A stretch of DNA of 64,000 bases. Source: Candidatus Eiseniibacteriota bacterium. GTDB taxonomy: Bacteria > Eisenbacteria > RBG-16-71-46 > CAIMUX01. The DNA lies in the NCBI GenBank assembly GCA_020633975.1, contig JACKCR010000002.1:1798001-1862000 (forward strand), written 5' to 3'. Positions 52,884-61,997 of this stretch are shown here, piece after piece (position 1 is the stretch's first letter; the number at the start of each line of letters is the position of its first letter). The position numbers were made by a program, and so were the translations under genes. The notes under the pieces are model-generated. The model searched no databases. It saw only the letters and a list, made by a program, of their open reading frames with translations, and was not told where the DNA came from.

Positions 52884-53543
52884 TCAGCCCCTTAGCTTCT
52901 TCGCCAGCTCCGCCAGCGCGCGAGAGTACCGCTTCCTTGCCGCCACGTGCGAGATGCCTGTCATCTCCGCCACGGCCTCGTGCCCGAGCCCTTGGTAGTC
53001 GTGTAGGACGATCGCTGCCCGAAGAGGCTCCGGCAGGGACTCGATCGCCGCCTGCACCGAAGCCTCTCTCGAACTGACCTCGTATTCCATCTCCGGGTCG
53101 CGGCCGGACTCCCTGAGTCGGGCGCCTACTTCCGGCTTGTCCTGGATGGATACGGTACGAGCCTCGAGTTTGTGAGCGCCCGATCTCCAGATTTCTCGGC
53201 ATGTATTGTAAGTGATTGCGTTGAGCCAATATCGAGGATCCCTCTCAGGATCCAGGCGATGTGCCGCACGGTGGACTTTGAAGAAGACGTCCTGGGTGAC
53301 GTCCTCGGCGAGCGACTCCCCGACGAGTCGAAACGCAAGGCTGTGCACCGTATCGAGGTAGTGCTCGAAGAACTCGCGAAGCGCATCCGGCTCCCGCCGG
53401 GTGACCCCGGTGAGCACGTTTCTCGGCGGCGGTTCCGGCCCGCGCGGGGCCCCGTCCACCTGGTCTTTCTCTTCGGGGCTCAGGGCCAAGCACTCTCCGG
53501 GCCGCTGCACACCCGAGGTACACACCCCCGACTGGCCGGCCAT
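52884..53543 (-). CDS. ECF sigma factor
   Basis: Extracytoplasmic-function sigma factor, 219 residues. Region 2 is seen at about 60-125 (FEHYLDTVHSLAFRLVGESLAEDVTQDVFFKVH), region 4 at about 160-215 (AIESLPEPLRAAIVLHDYQGLGHEAVAEMTGIS, helix-turn-helix). The first 45 residues are low-complexity and the true start may be further in. It directly precedes a FecR-domain gene, so the pair probably responds to an envelope signal. Target promoters are unknown. Confidence 0.88.
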   Translation of the reverse strand: MAGQSGVCTSGVQRPGECLALSPEEKDQVDGAPRGPEPPPRNVLTGVTRREPDALREFFEHYLDTVHSLAFRLVGESLAEDVTQDVFFKVHRAAHRLDPERDPRYWLNAITYNTCREIWRSGAHKLEARTVSIQDKPEVGARLRESGRDPEMEYEVSSREASVQAAIESLPEPLRAAIVLHDYQGLGHEAVAEMTGISHVAARKRYSRALAELAKKLRG

Positions 53544-53599
53544 CCCGACTGTTCATGGATCGATCGACGCGAGTCGCGCCCTGCCCCCGTTCACTAGCC

Positions 53600-53605
53600 T
53601 ATGAT
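53600..53605 (+). promoter_or_regulatory. candidate -10 box (TATGAT)
   Basis: Close to TATAAT, 36 bases before the kynureninase-like start. No good -35 is seen. Confidence 0.35.
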
Positions 53606-53640
53606 CCGGGGGCACAACGTCGCAACAGGCTGGAGGTTCG

Positions 53641-54945
53641 ATGCCCATCCCCACGAGCGGTTCCAACTCGGATTCGGGTCCTGCTGGACCCGGCGGCCCC
53701 CACCTCGGCGGGGCATCTGCGGGAGAGTCCGATCCACTCCTCTCCTATCGAGAGAGGTTCCCGATCCTGGACTCGGTCTGCTATCTCGTCAGCCATTCCC
53801 TCGGGGCGATGCCGCGAAAAGCTCGGGACGGACTCTCTCGCTACGCCGACGAGTGGGACACCCGCGGGGTACGTGCGTGGCGGGACGGATGGTGGGACCT
53901 CCCCCTCGCCTTCGGAAACCAGCTCGCTGCACTCCTCGGCGCGAAGCCCGACACGATCTGCATGCAGCCGAACGCCACGCTCGCGAGCGCGATCCTTCTC
54001 TCCTCCCTCGACTTCGAGGGAAGTTCCCCGGACCTGCGGAGCGGTGGGAAGCGGAACCGGATCGTGACGACGGACCTCGACTTTCCTTCCATGCTCTATC
54101 TCTACGACTCGATCGAGCTCCCTGACGTCGAGATCGTCCGCGTCCCAACGCACGACGGGCTCACGATCGACGGAGACGAACTGATCGCGGCGATCGACGA
54201 GAGAACGAGGCTCGTCGCGCTCTCGCATGTCGTCTTCCGCACGTCGTTTCTCCATGACGTCGAGCGGATCACCAAGCACGCGCACGCATGCGGCGCCGAG
54301 GTGCTGCTCGATCTCTACCACTCGGCTGGCGCCCTGCCCTTCTCGCTGGACGGGCTCGGCGTGGACTTCGCGGTCGGAGGTAACCTCAAGTTCCTACTCG
54401 GCGGCCCCGGTGTCGCCTTCCTCTACGTGCGGCGCGACCTCCAGGATCGACTCCACCCACGAGTGACCGGCTGGATGGCGCACGCCGACCCGTTCGGGTT
54501 CCGCCTCCCTCCGATGGAACACGCAGAGGGAATCGCGCGATTCCTCCATGGGACCCCGGCGATCCCCGCACTGCGCGCCGCCGAGCCAGGGCTCGCGATC
54601 GTGAGAGAAGTCGGCGTCGAGGCGATTCGGGAGAAGAGTCTTCGACTCACGCGGATCCTACTGGACCACGCGAGAACGGAAGGTTGGGGCGTCCGGACAC
54701 CCGATGACGACACGCGACGAGGCGGGGTGGTCGGACTCGAGCCGCCCCACGCCTACGAGGTCTCGCAGTGTCTGCTCGATCGAGACATCCTCATCGACTA
54801 CCGTCCCGGCGGCGGGATCCGGATGGCTCCCCACTTCTACAACACCGAGTCCGAAGTACGTCACGCACTCGCCACGATCGGCGAGATCCTCGAGAGCGGA
54901 GCCTGGCGGCGCTACGAATCGGCGACGAGAGAGCGAGTCACGTGA
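53641..54945 (+). CDS. kynU: kynureninase-like PLP enzyme
   Basis: Class V aminotransferase-fold PLP enzyme, 434 residues, most like kynureninase, which cleaves kynurenine to anthranilate and alanine. Supports: YLVSHSLGAMPRKA near the start, DLYHSAGALPFSL for the PLP Asp/His region, and GGNLKFLLGGPGVAFLYV with the Schiff-base Lys. The C-terminus (LLDRDILIDYRPGGGIRMAPHFYNTESEV) is kynureninase-like. The first 30 residues are low complexity. The neighbour is an arylformamidase, which makes kynurenine, so the pairing strongly supports the assignment; tryptophan dioxygenase is not in the window. Confidence 0.85.
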   Translation: MPIPTSGSNSDSGPAGPGGPHLGGASAGESDPLLSYRERFPILDSVCYLVSHSLGAMPRKARDGLSRYADEWDTRGVRAWRDGWWDLPLAFGNQLAALLGAKPDTICMQPNATLASAILLSSLDFEGSSPDLRSGGKRNRIVTTDLDFPSMLYLYDSIELPDVEIVRVPTHDGLTIDGDELIAAIDERTRLVALSHVVFRTSFLHDVERITKHAHACGAEVLLDLYHSAGALPFSLDGLGVDFAVGGNLKFLLGGPGVAFLYVRRDLQDRLHPRVTGWMAHADPFGFRLPPMEHAEGIARFLHGTPAIPALRAAEPGLAIVREVGVEAIREKSLRLTRILLDHARTEGWGVRTPDDDTRRGGVVGLEPPHAYEVSQCLLDRDILIDYRPGGGIRMAPHFYNTESEVRHALATIGEILESGAWRRYESATRERVT

Positions 54946-55033
54946 GACGAGCCCGGAGGCCGGATGAGCAAACCGAGACGGTTGCGGCACCGGCCCGCAG
55001 GGACTTCCTTCGCGACCTCCTGGGAGTATCGGA

Positions 55034-55660
55034 ATGAAGATCCACGACATCAGCCGCCCCCTCTCCCCCGCCACGGCGCCGTGGCCTGGGGATCAGCATT
55101 TCGAGCTGGAGTGGGCCCTTCGGATCGAGGCGAACCAAGTGGTCAACTTGAGTTCGTTCCGGATGAGTCCGCACGTGGGAACGCATACCGACGCGCCGCT
55201 CCACGTCGTGAGCGGCGGTGGTGCGAGCGAGTCTCTCGCGCTGGAAGCGTACTTCGGTCCCGCGCGGGTGTTGGACGTAGCCGTCGGCAGCGATCTGCTG
55301 ATCCATCCGCACTGTCTCGACGGTGTCGACATCGCCGCCGCTCCCCGGATCCTCTTCCGCACCGGGACCGATCCGGATCCGACTCGCTTCCCCGAGACGT
55401 TCGCCGCCTTTGCGCCATCGACTTGCCGGGAGCTCGCCGAGCGCGGAGCGGTGCTGGTCGGGATCGACACTCCGAGCGTCGACCCCGCAGACTCCAAGAC
55501 GCTGGCCGCGCATCACGCACTCCTCGCCGGAGAGCTCCACTGGATCGAGAACCTCGACCTCTCGCGCGTCGGCCCCGGTGTCTACGAACTAGCGGCGTTC
55601 CCGCTCGCCATCGTCGGCGCGTGCGCCAGTCCCGTGCGGGCCGTACTCATCGAGCGCTGA
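55034..55660 (+). CDS. kynB: arylformamidase (cyclase-family)
   Basis: Zinc-dependent hydrolase, 208 residues, expected to convert N-formylkynurenine to kynurenine. The cyclase-family metal motif is clear: HVGTHTDAPLHV (from about residue 50), with a DISRPLSPATAPWPGD start and IDTPSVDPADSK, typical of KynB. ATG 55034 has GGGAG upstream. It lies 88 bases after kynU, same direction, and ends at a hairpin shared with the convergent fumarylacetoacetase gene. Confidence 0.9.
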   Translation: MKIHDISRPLSPATAPWPGDQHFELEWALRIEANQVVNLSSFRMSPHVGTHTDAPLHVVSGGGASESLALEAYFGPARVLDVAVGSDLLIHPHCLDGVDIAAAPRILFRTGTDPDPTRFPETFAAFAPSTCRELAERGAVLVGIDTPSVDPADSKTLAAHHALLAGELHWIENLDLSRVGPGVYELAAFPLAIVGACASPVRAVLIER

Positions 55661-55693
55661 GCCGCGGGCGGGAAGGACGGTGCTCCGCGGCTC
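55659..55693. terminator. bidirectional hairpin between kynB and fahA
   Basis: Nine-bp perfect stem GAGCCGCGG/CCGCGGCTC (55659-55667 with 55685-55693) around a 17-base loop between two convergent genes. Confidence 0.55.
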
Positions 55694-55718
55694 GGACGTG
55701 ACGGAGCCAGAGCCAGCG

Positions 55719-57041
55719 TCAGACTGACGTCCGCGCGGGCTCCACGACGCCTCGACATTCGCCGAAGCCGACTCGGTATCCGTCCCCTTGGGCCCACCCG
55801 CGGAGGATGAGTTCGTCGCCGTCGAGGAGAAACTTCCGCTCCTCACCGGACGGGAGCTGGAGCGGCTCGGATCCTCGCCAGGTCAGCTCGAGGAGCGACC
55901 CGCGCTCTTCCTTCTCCGGACCGCTGATCGTGCCGGACGCGAGGAGATCTCCTGGACGCATGTTGCATCCCGTCACACTGTGGTGTGCGAGCTGCTGACA
56001 GACGTTCCAGTACATGTAGCGGAAGTTCGACCGCGAGATCCGCGCGGGCTCCTCCATCTTCGGGGTACGGACGAGAACGTCGAGCACGATGTCGTAGGAC
56101 CAGTCGCCCTGGCTCCTGAGATACGGTAGCGGCTCAGGGTCCTGCGTCGGCCCTTGCTTCCGGAACGGCTCGAGCGCCTCCATCGTCACGATCCAGGGCG
56201 AGATGGTGGTCGCGAAGTTCTTGGCCAGGAACGGGCCGAGCGGTTGGTACTCCCACTTCTGGATGTCGCGCGCGCTCCAATCGTTCACGAGCACCATTCC
56301 GAAGAGGTGGCGGTGAGCATCGTCCACCGCGATCGGATCGCCGAGGGTGGAGCCGGGCCCTACGAACACGCCCATCTCGAGTTCGAAGTCGAGAAGTCGG
56401 CTCGGGCCGAAGGAGGGTGCCTCCGCATCGTCCGCCTTCGTCTGTCCCGAAGGTCTCCGTACCGGGGTTCCCGAGACGACGACCGAACTGGCCCGGCCGT
56501 GGTAGGCCACCGGGAGGTGGAGCCAGTTCGGCATGAGCGCGTTCTCTTTGCCGCGGAACATGATCCCGACGTTGGTCGCGTGCTCCTTGGACGAGTAGAA
56601 ATCCGTGTAGTCCCCGATCGTGACCGGAAGGAGGAGCTCGCAATCCGCTACCGGGATCATGGCCGACGCGCGGAGAGTCGCGTCGTCACGCAGACGTGGG
56701 TTGTCGTCCCGGAGGAGTTCCGAAAGTGTCTTTCGAACGGCACTCCAGGCGTCCGGCCCGAGGGCCGAGAATCCGTTGAGGTCCGCCCGCGAGAAGATCC
56801 CGTTCTCGCCCCGCACCTCTCCCGCACACGGTGTCCCGTCGAACAGCCCAGCAGCCGCGAGCGCAGATAGGTCCACGACGAGATCCCCGATCGCGACCCC
56901 GGCGCGAGCGCGAGTCGCGCTGCCGGAACCGCCTCTGCGGAAGATCCCGAACGGCAGGTTCTGGATCGGAAAGTCCGAGTCTGGAGCTACCGGAACGAAG
57001 GACCTGAGTCTGGGATCGTGGGTCTCGTTCAACTGGGTCAT
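55719..57041 (-). CDS. fahA: fumarylacetoacetase
   Basis: Hydrolyses fumarylacetoacetate to fumarate and acetoacetate, the last step of tyrosine/homogentisate degradation. All family landmarks are present: [33 protein letters not shown] (metal-ligand Glu residues), [20 protein letters not shown] and [10 protein letters not shown]. Length 440 is typical. ATG 57041 follows GAGGAG. It is the last gene of a three-gene minus-strand unit; homogentisate dioxygenase is not in the window. Confidence 0.94.
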   Translation of the reverse strand: MTQLNETHDPRLRSFVPVAPDSDFPIQNLPFGIFRRGGSGSATRARAGVAIGDLVVDLSALAAAGLFDGTPCAGEVRGENGIFSRADLNGFSALGPDAWSAVRKTLSELLRDDNPRLRDDATLRASAMIPVADCELLLPVTIGDYTDFYSSKEHATNVGIMFRGKENALMPNWLHLPVAYHGRASSVVVSGTPVRRPSGQTKADDAEAPSFGPSRLLDFELEMGVFVGPGSTLGDPIAVDDAHRHLFGMVLVNDWSARDIQKWEYQPLGPFLAKNFATTISPWIVTMEALEPFRKQGPTQDPEPLPYLRSQGDWSYDIVLDVLVRTPKMEEPARISRSNFRYMYWNVCQQLAHHSVTGCNMRPGDLLASGTISGPEKEERGSLLELTWRGSEPLQLPSGEERKFLLDGDELILRGWAQGDGYRVGFGECRGVVEPARTSV

Positions 57042-57145
57042 CGGATCTCCTCTAGCATGCCTTCACTTCACCGAGTCGGTGCCACTGTCGTGACGAGAGC
57101 CTCTCATCGGGCGCAACGCGTACCGGGAGGCGAGTGCAAAATCGT

Positions 57146-58096
57146 TCAAAGCCACCCGAGCGCTCTGAGGTCTTCACAAGGCTCGGAGAAGCTGCAGCTA
57201 CCGTAGTTCGCTACCTGCCCCGCCCGCAGCTCTCGAATCCGCTCCGTCCCGATCACGTGGCCCTTCCAGGAGAGCCGATCGTCCGTCCACTGGAAGCAGG
57301 ACGCGTGCGGTTCCGCGAGGAGTGCGCGGAGGTCGTCGCCAAGTAGACCGTCCGAAGCGAAGAGAGCCGCCGCGAAGACGTTCACGAACCCGTGCATGTC
57401 GACGCCCAAGGGGGCATGGTGGTGACGGATCGGGTGATGGAGCCCCGCGGTCGCCTTGAAGGGAACCTCGAACTTCCGGCTCACCTCGATGAACTCCGCC
57501 ACCTCGTCGACCGAAGGAAACGCGTCCGCCGTGACGCCTCCACAGCGTAGCTTCATCCCGAAGTTCGGTCCGGCGATGGCGGTCCTCACCTGCGACAGTA
57601 CGTCCGCCGTGTTGGCCAGCATCTCGGGCCAACCGGTTCCACGCACCGGCTCCACGAACACGTCGAGGACTCTCTCCCTCACGACCGAATGGAGACGATC
57701 CATCCAACGAGCCGTCGCCGCCGATTCGATCGCGATGGATGACGGAAGTCGGATCTCGATCCCGGAGACGGCCGCGCGTCCTTCCATCGCTTGCTCGAAA
57801 TCGTCCATCGCCGCGAAGTCTTCTCGAAGCGAACTCTCGAGAGCGTCGAGATCGCCGCCGCGCGGAAGGACCACGAATCGCCAGGAGCGGTCGCCACCCG
57901 CCATGACCTCCCGCCACGCCGTGAGTTCCGTGAGCCGTGAGGCCGGCACGATGAAGTCGCCGAGCATCCACTGGTCATCGCTCTGGAGATGGGCTCCGTA
58001 CTCGCGAACGGCGGCCTCGAGGCCGAGCTCGGCAGGTGGGAAGAGACCGGCATAGCCGACCAGCCCGTCCATGAGGGCGCGAAGCGATGCGTGCAT
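57146..58096 (-). CDS. conserved hypothetical protein between FAH and a class V aminotransferase
   Basis: Unrecognised protein, 316 residues. It looks like a soluble alpha/beta enzyme: VREYGAHLQSDDQWMLGDFIVPASRL, KLRCGGVTADAFPSVDEVAEFI, and a His-rich segment, GLHHPIRHHHAPLGVDMHGFVNV, that could bind metal. The final 25 residues contain CSFSEPCEDLRALGWL. ATG 58096 has GGGAGG 11 bases upstream. It starts 20 bases after the aminotransferase-fold gene and ends 104 bases before the fahA start, so it is likely part of the same pathway; I could not name a reaction. Confidence 0.75.
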   Translation of the reverse strand: MHASLRALMDGLVGYAGLFPPAELGLEAAVREYGAHLQSDDQWMLGDFIVPASRLTELTAWREVMAGGDRSWRFVVLPRGGDLDALESSLREDFAAMDDFEQAMEGRAAVSGIEIRLPSSIAIESAATARWMDRLHSVVRERVLDVFVEPVRGTGWPEMLANTADVLSQVRTAIAGPNFGMKLRCGGVTADAFPSVDEVAEFIEVSRKFEVPFKATAGLHHPIRHHHAPLGVDMHGFVNVFAAALFASDGLLGDDLRALLAEPHASCFQWTDDRLSWKGHVIGTERIRELRAGQVANYGSCSFSEPCEDLRALGWL

Positions 58097-58116
58097 GGTG
58101 ATGAGCGCCTCCCTGG

Positions 58117-59553
58117 CTACTCGTTCTCGACGAAGCGACGGGCGAACTGGACGAAACGGTAGACGTCCCGGAACGTACTGGCCAGACCGACGGAGACCCG
58201 CACGGCTCCGGTGCTCTTTCCGTCGACGCACATCCGGAAGTCCTCGTGGGTGAAGCTCCCCGCTTCCACGATGTGGGGCTGCGTGAAGCACCCCACTAGC
58301 TCGTTCTTGGAGATGTCGAGCGCCACCTCGCCTCCCCCGGGGTTGCAGAAGCAGCCGGTGCGGAGCGAGATGTTGTCCCGCGCGGCCTCCTTCTCGACCC
58401 GAAGGTGGTCGATCACTTCGCCGTTCGGTCCATAGAAGTTCATGGTGACGGTGCCGCCGCGGTGGTCGGTCGTGCAGGGGCCGTAGATGCGAGCGAGGGG
58501 ACGGCCGTTCTTCCAGCGGATCTTCGGAATCTCGTGCAGGAGCCAGTCCGTGAGACAACAACATCGCTCGTGGATCGTGTCCATCCCGACCGAATCGAGG
58601 TAGTCGAGTCCGATCTCGACCGCGGGGATGTTGAGGTAGTTGAGCGTGCCGTCCTCGAACGCCGCTTCCCCTTCCGCCATGTAGAACCGATCACCCTGGA
58701 CGGACGCGACCGTGATCGTCCCGCCGGAGAACCAAGGCCTGTGGAGTTTGGCCAGCTTCGAGCGCTTCGCGACGAGCGCACCGATCCCGGTCGGGTAGCC
58801 GAACATCTTGTAGAACGAGAGCGAGAGGAAGTCCGGCTGATGCACGGAGAGGTCCAGCGTGTTCGTCGGGACGAAGGCCGCTCCGTCGAGAAGCACGTCC
58901 CAGCCCTCTCTCTGAGCCTCGCCGATCCACTCGAGCGGATGCTGGACACCGGAGAAGTTCGACTGGGCCGGATAGGCGAAGAGATCGTTCTTCCCACCCT
59001 TCCGTTCCTGGATGCAGCGACGGAACTCCGCCTTCGGGGTCCGCATGTTCGGGAGGCCGAGCGGAATGTAGGAGATCTCCGCCCCCCGGGCCCGCGCATA
59101 CTCGCGGATACCGTTCACCGAGTTGTGATTGTCGAACGTCATCAGGTAGTGGCTGCCCTGACAGAACGGGTAGCTCTCCCCCACCAGTTTGAGCGCGTGA
59201 GACGCGTTCGACGTGAAGATGACCGCATACTCGGTCGGACTCGCCCGGAAGAAGTCGAGCACGCGCTTCCGGGCGCGCTCGCACATCTCGGTCATGAGCG
59301 ACGACGTCGGGTTGTGCGAGTGCGGGTTCCCGAAGACGTGGTGGTTGAGGAGATCGTGGTGCCGCTGGATCTGCGATTCCGCGTAGAGGCCGCCCCCGGT
59401 GTAGTCCAGGTACGCATGCTCTGCGGCGTCGAGCCGCGCGAAATCGCGCGCACGGAGTTCGTCGCAGGCGTCGGTGGTGGCGTACTCGGGATGGGTGTCC
59501 CGGAAGTCGGCCTCGGCTTGGTCGAAGGCGGTCTCGTCGAGCTGGACGGTCAT
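58117..59553 (-). CDS. class V aminotransferase-fold PLP protein (molybdopterin-sulfurase-like)
   Basis: PLP enzyme of the class V/NifS fold, 478 residues. LDYTGGGLYAESQ, TSNASHALKLVGE, LLDGAAFVPTNTLDLSVHQPD and the Lys in LSFYKMFGYPTGIGAL match the N-terminal domain of molybdenum-cofactor sulfurases rather than cysteine desulfurases. RTGCFCNPGGGEVAL carries a Cys pair near the position of a sulfur-carrying Cys. No MOSC domain follows. ATG 59553 has GAGGAG. First gene of an operon with an unknown protein and fumarylacetoacetase; the sulfur or amino acid substrate is not known. Confidence 0.82.
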   Translation of the reverse strand: MTVQLDETAFDQAEADFRDTHPEYATTDACDELRARDFARLDAAEHAYLDYTGGGLYAESQIQRHHDLLNHHVFGNPHSHNPTSSLMTEMCERARKRVLDFFRASPTEYAVIFTSNASHALKLVGESYPFCQGSHYLMTFDNHNSVNGIREYARARGAEISYIPLGLPNMRTPKAEFRRCIQERKGGKNDLFAYPAQSNFSGVQHPLEWIGEAQREGWDVLLDGAAFVPTNTLDLSVHQPDFLSLSFYKMFGYPTGIGALVAKRSKLAKLHRPWFSGGTITVASVQGDRFYMAEGEAAFEDGTLNYLNIPAVEIGLDYLDSVGMDTIHERCCCLTDWLLHEIPKIRWKNGRPLARIYGPCTTDHRGGTVTMNFYGPNGEVIDHLRVEKEAARDNISLRTGCFCNPGGGEVALDISKNELVGCFTQPHIVEAGSFTHEDFRMCVDGKSTGAVRVSVGLASTFRDVYRFVQFARRFVENE

Positions 59554-59922
59554 GCGCACTCCTCGTCGTCCTCGGGTTTCGGGCGGAAAGTCCCTGGAAC
59601 CTCCGCCAGAACGCATTCTAGCGGAACGGGAGAAAAGACCCAACTCACGACGGATTCACGAAACGGAGCGCGAACCGGGCCCCACCGCGCCGTGGGTTGG
59701 CACTCCGCGTAGCTCCCTGACCGTCTCGGGGAAACGCCTCCACTTCGGCCCTCGCCTTCCCCGGCGAAATCACTCAGGACGCGAAGTGCCTGTGTCCTTG
59801 GACGATCCCAACTCAGGGACGGCAACCCCTCGAATCCGCTGGAGCCTCGCGGGGCGAGGGTCGAACAAGTGCGAGAAATTCATCCTCGACGAACCGTCTC
59901 CATGAAGAGAGGAATCTGCCCC
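59554..59922. other. 369-base region between divergent genes
   Basis: No convincing gene. It must contain the promoter of the minus-strand aminotransferase operon and that of the tiny ORF at 59923. I see no clear -35/-10 pair. Confidence 0.5.
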
Positions 59923-60033
59923 ATGAACAAACGTCTCCTGCCGGCTCTCGCAGCAATCAACGAGACATTCGTTCCTGGCGAGCCGGTCGGCAGCTACGTC
60001 TGCATCGATGACAACGGTGGGGGCAACGAGTAG
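59923..60033 (+). CDS. 36-residue orphan peptide
   Basis: A small ORF (36 residues) beginning MNKRLLPALAAINE and ending CIDDNGGGNE, with one Cys, an acidic, Gly-rich end and a slightly basic start. AGAGGA lies nine bases upstream of the ATG; an in-frame ATG at 59902 would add seven residues. A strong hairpin terminator stands 51 bases after the stop, and neighbours on both sides run on the other strand, so this is its own transcription unit. Codon third positions are less GC-rich than in neighbours. It resembles no family I know; RiPP-like or regulatory peptides are possibilities only. Confidence 0.5.
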   Translation: MNKRLLPALAAINETFVPGEPVGSYVCIDDNGGGNE

Positions 60034-60084
60034 CGCCCGGTCGCAAAGTTCAGAAACTCGAAGCGTCACTCGGGCAAGATGGAG

Positions 60085-60116
60085 ACGGGGGGCAGCTCGT
60101 GAGAGCTGTCCCCCGT
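60085..60116. terminator. strong hairpin terminator between small ORF and fadE
   Basis: Fourteen-bp stem (60085-60098 with 60103-60116, one G-T pair), loop GTGA, then TTTCGTCATT on the plus strand. It serves the small ORF and possibly the convergent fadE transcript. Confidence 0.8.
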
Positions 60117-60150
60117 TTCGTCATTCACGAGACCCGTTCCGCGGCATCCA

Positions 60151-61986
60151 CTACGGAGCGAACGGATACCCTTCCTTCTCGACCACGTACCCGCCGAGCT
60201 GCCGGCTCGCGTCCACCAGGTTCGGCGGCTCGCGACGGAGCAGCTTCTTCAGCATCGAGAGCGAACTCCGGAGCTCTTCGCCTTCGTGGCTCGCCGACAG
60301 CACCGCCTTCGCGTTCCGCTCGCAAAGCGCGAACCCTTCGTCCACCGCGAGCTGAACTGCGGCGACCCGAGCCGCCTGGTCGGCCTCCCCACGAAGCGTT
60401 CCCACCTTGAGGGTCCGGAGGAGCGCGCTTTCCATTGCGTAGACCTGGATCGTCATGTCGGAAAGCCAGGCAATGATCTCCTGTTGGTTCTGGAGACCCA
60501 TCAGATGCTTCTGCGCCGCGACGCCGGACGCGAACAGCGTCATCTTCTTGCAGAGCGCGATCGCTTCCCGCTCGGCTCCGAGCAGCCCCTCGGGAGGCTC
60601 CCCGCGTCCACGCCGCTCCATGAGCTCGCCCGTGAGGGTCTTGATCGCACCCATGAGCGGGAGCTGTCCCTTCATCGCCCGGCTCATGAGGGTCCCCGTG
60701 ATGATGAGGCGGTTGACTTCGCTCGTCCCTTCCCAGATCCGGTTGATCCGGGCGTCGCGATACATCCGCTCCACCGGGTATTCGGCGATGAATCCGTACC
60801 CGCCGTGGACCTGGACCATCTCGTCGACCACCCAGTCGAGCGCTTCGGAGCCGTAGACCTTGTTGATCGAGCACTCGACCGCGAGCTCCTTGAGCGCTTC
60901 GACCGTCGGCTCGGCCGGATCCATCTGCGCGGCCTCCGGGCGGGACTTGATCTCGTCGGCGAGGTCGTCGATCACGCCGGAGGCGCGGTAGAACATCGAC
61001 TCCGCGCAGTAGATCCGCATCGCGGACCCGGCGAGCTTCTGCCGAATGAGTCCGAACGTGCTGAGCGGCTTCCCGAACTGTTCGCGCTGGGTCGAGTAGA
61101 CCGCACCCTCGCGGAGCGCGAGCTTCGCGCCACCGAGCGCGGCCGGTGCGAGCTTGAGACGCCCGATGTTGAGAACGTTGAACGCGATCCGGTGACCCTT
61201 CCCGACCTCGCCGAGGATGTTCTCCTTCGGCACCTCGACGTTCTCGAGGATCAGGCTCCGGGTCGAGGACCCCTTGAGCCCCATCTTCGGCTCTTCGGCG
61301 CCGGTGGAGAGTCCGGGCGTTCCCTTCTCGATGAGGAAACAGGTGAACTGTTCTCCGTCCACCTTTGCGAAGGTGATGAAGAGGTCGGCAAACCCAGCGT
61401 TCGTGATGAACTGCTTCGTGCCGTTGAGCACGTAGACGCCCTTCGCCTCGTCCCACACCGCCGTCGTCCGCGCGGAGAGCGCATCCGATCCGGAACCCGG
61501 CTCGGTCAGCGCATAGGCCGTCAGGATCTCGCCGGACGTGATCCCCTCGAGGTACTTGGCGCGCTGCGCTTCCGATCCGAAGTAGACGACGGGCAGCCCG
61601 CCGATCCCGCACTGGACGATCGCCGCGACACCGGCCGCGCCGGACGAGCCGAGCCACTCGGCCACCTGCATCGCGACCTTCTTGCTCGCGCCGAGCCCTT
61701 CGAGCTCTTCGGGAACGTCCATGAGGAAGAGACCGAGCTCGCCGAGTTGCTGGAGCAGACCGGTGATGATGCCGAGGTCCTTCTGGGTGTCGATCTCCTC
61801 CCGCAGTGGATAGATCTTCTCGCGGCAGAACCGACCGATCGCTTCGCCGAACGCGCGCTCCTCCTCCGAGAGGAACTCCGGAGCGAAGAAACTGTCGAGG
61901 GCCGGCTCCTCGAGTAGGAACTGTCCGCTCTGGATGCCGGCTGCGGACGGAGCGTGGGTTTCCTTGGCCGCTGAACTGGTGCTCAT
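60151..61986 (-). CDS. fadE: acyl-CoA dehydrogenase (very-long-chain-like)
   Basis: FAD enzyme for the first step of beta-oxidation, 611 residues, with the longer C-terminal domain of VLCAD/FadE-type enzymes. Landmarks: ALTEPGSGSDALS (FAD site), TKQFITNAGFADLFI, LGEVGKGHRIAFNVLNIGR, VHGGYGFIAEYPVERMYRDARINRIWEGTSEVNRL with the catalytic Glu. ATG 61986 follows AAGGAGA. It is the last of three genes in a fadN-fadA-fadE order, as in Bacillus, 11 bases after fadA. Confidence 0.93.
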   Translation of the reverse strand: MSTSSAAKETHAPSAAGIQSGQFLLEEPALDSFFAPEFLSEEERAFGEAIGRFCREKIYPLREEIDTQKDLGIITGLLQQLGELGLFLMDVPEELEGLGASKKVAMQVAEWLGSSGAAGVAAIVQCGIGGLPVVYFGSEAQRAKYLEGITSGEILTAYALTEPGSGSDALSARTTAVWDEAKGVYVLNGTKQFITNAGFADLFITFAKVDGEQFTCFLIEKGTPGLSTGAEEPKMGLKGSSTRSLILENVEVPKENILGEVGKGHRIAFNVLNIGRLKLAPAALGGAKLALREGAVYSTQREQFGKPLSTFGLIRQKLAGSAMRIYCAESMFYRASGVIDDLADEIKSRPEAAQMDPAEPTVEALKELAVECSINKVYGSEALDWVVDEMVQVHGGYGFIAEYPVERMYRDARINRIWEGTSEVNRLIITGTLMSRAMKGQLPLMGAIKTLTGELMERRGRGEPPEGLLGAEREAIALCKKMTLFASGVAAQKHLMGLQNQQEIIAWLSDMTIQVYAMESALLRTLKVGTLRGEADQAARVAAVQLAVDEGFALCERNAKAVLSASHEGEELRSSLSMLKKLLRREPPNLVDASRQLGGYVVEKEGYPFAP

Positions 61987-61997
61987 CTCTCGTCTCC

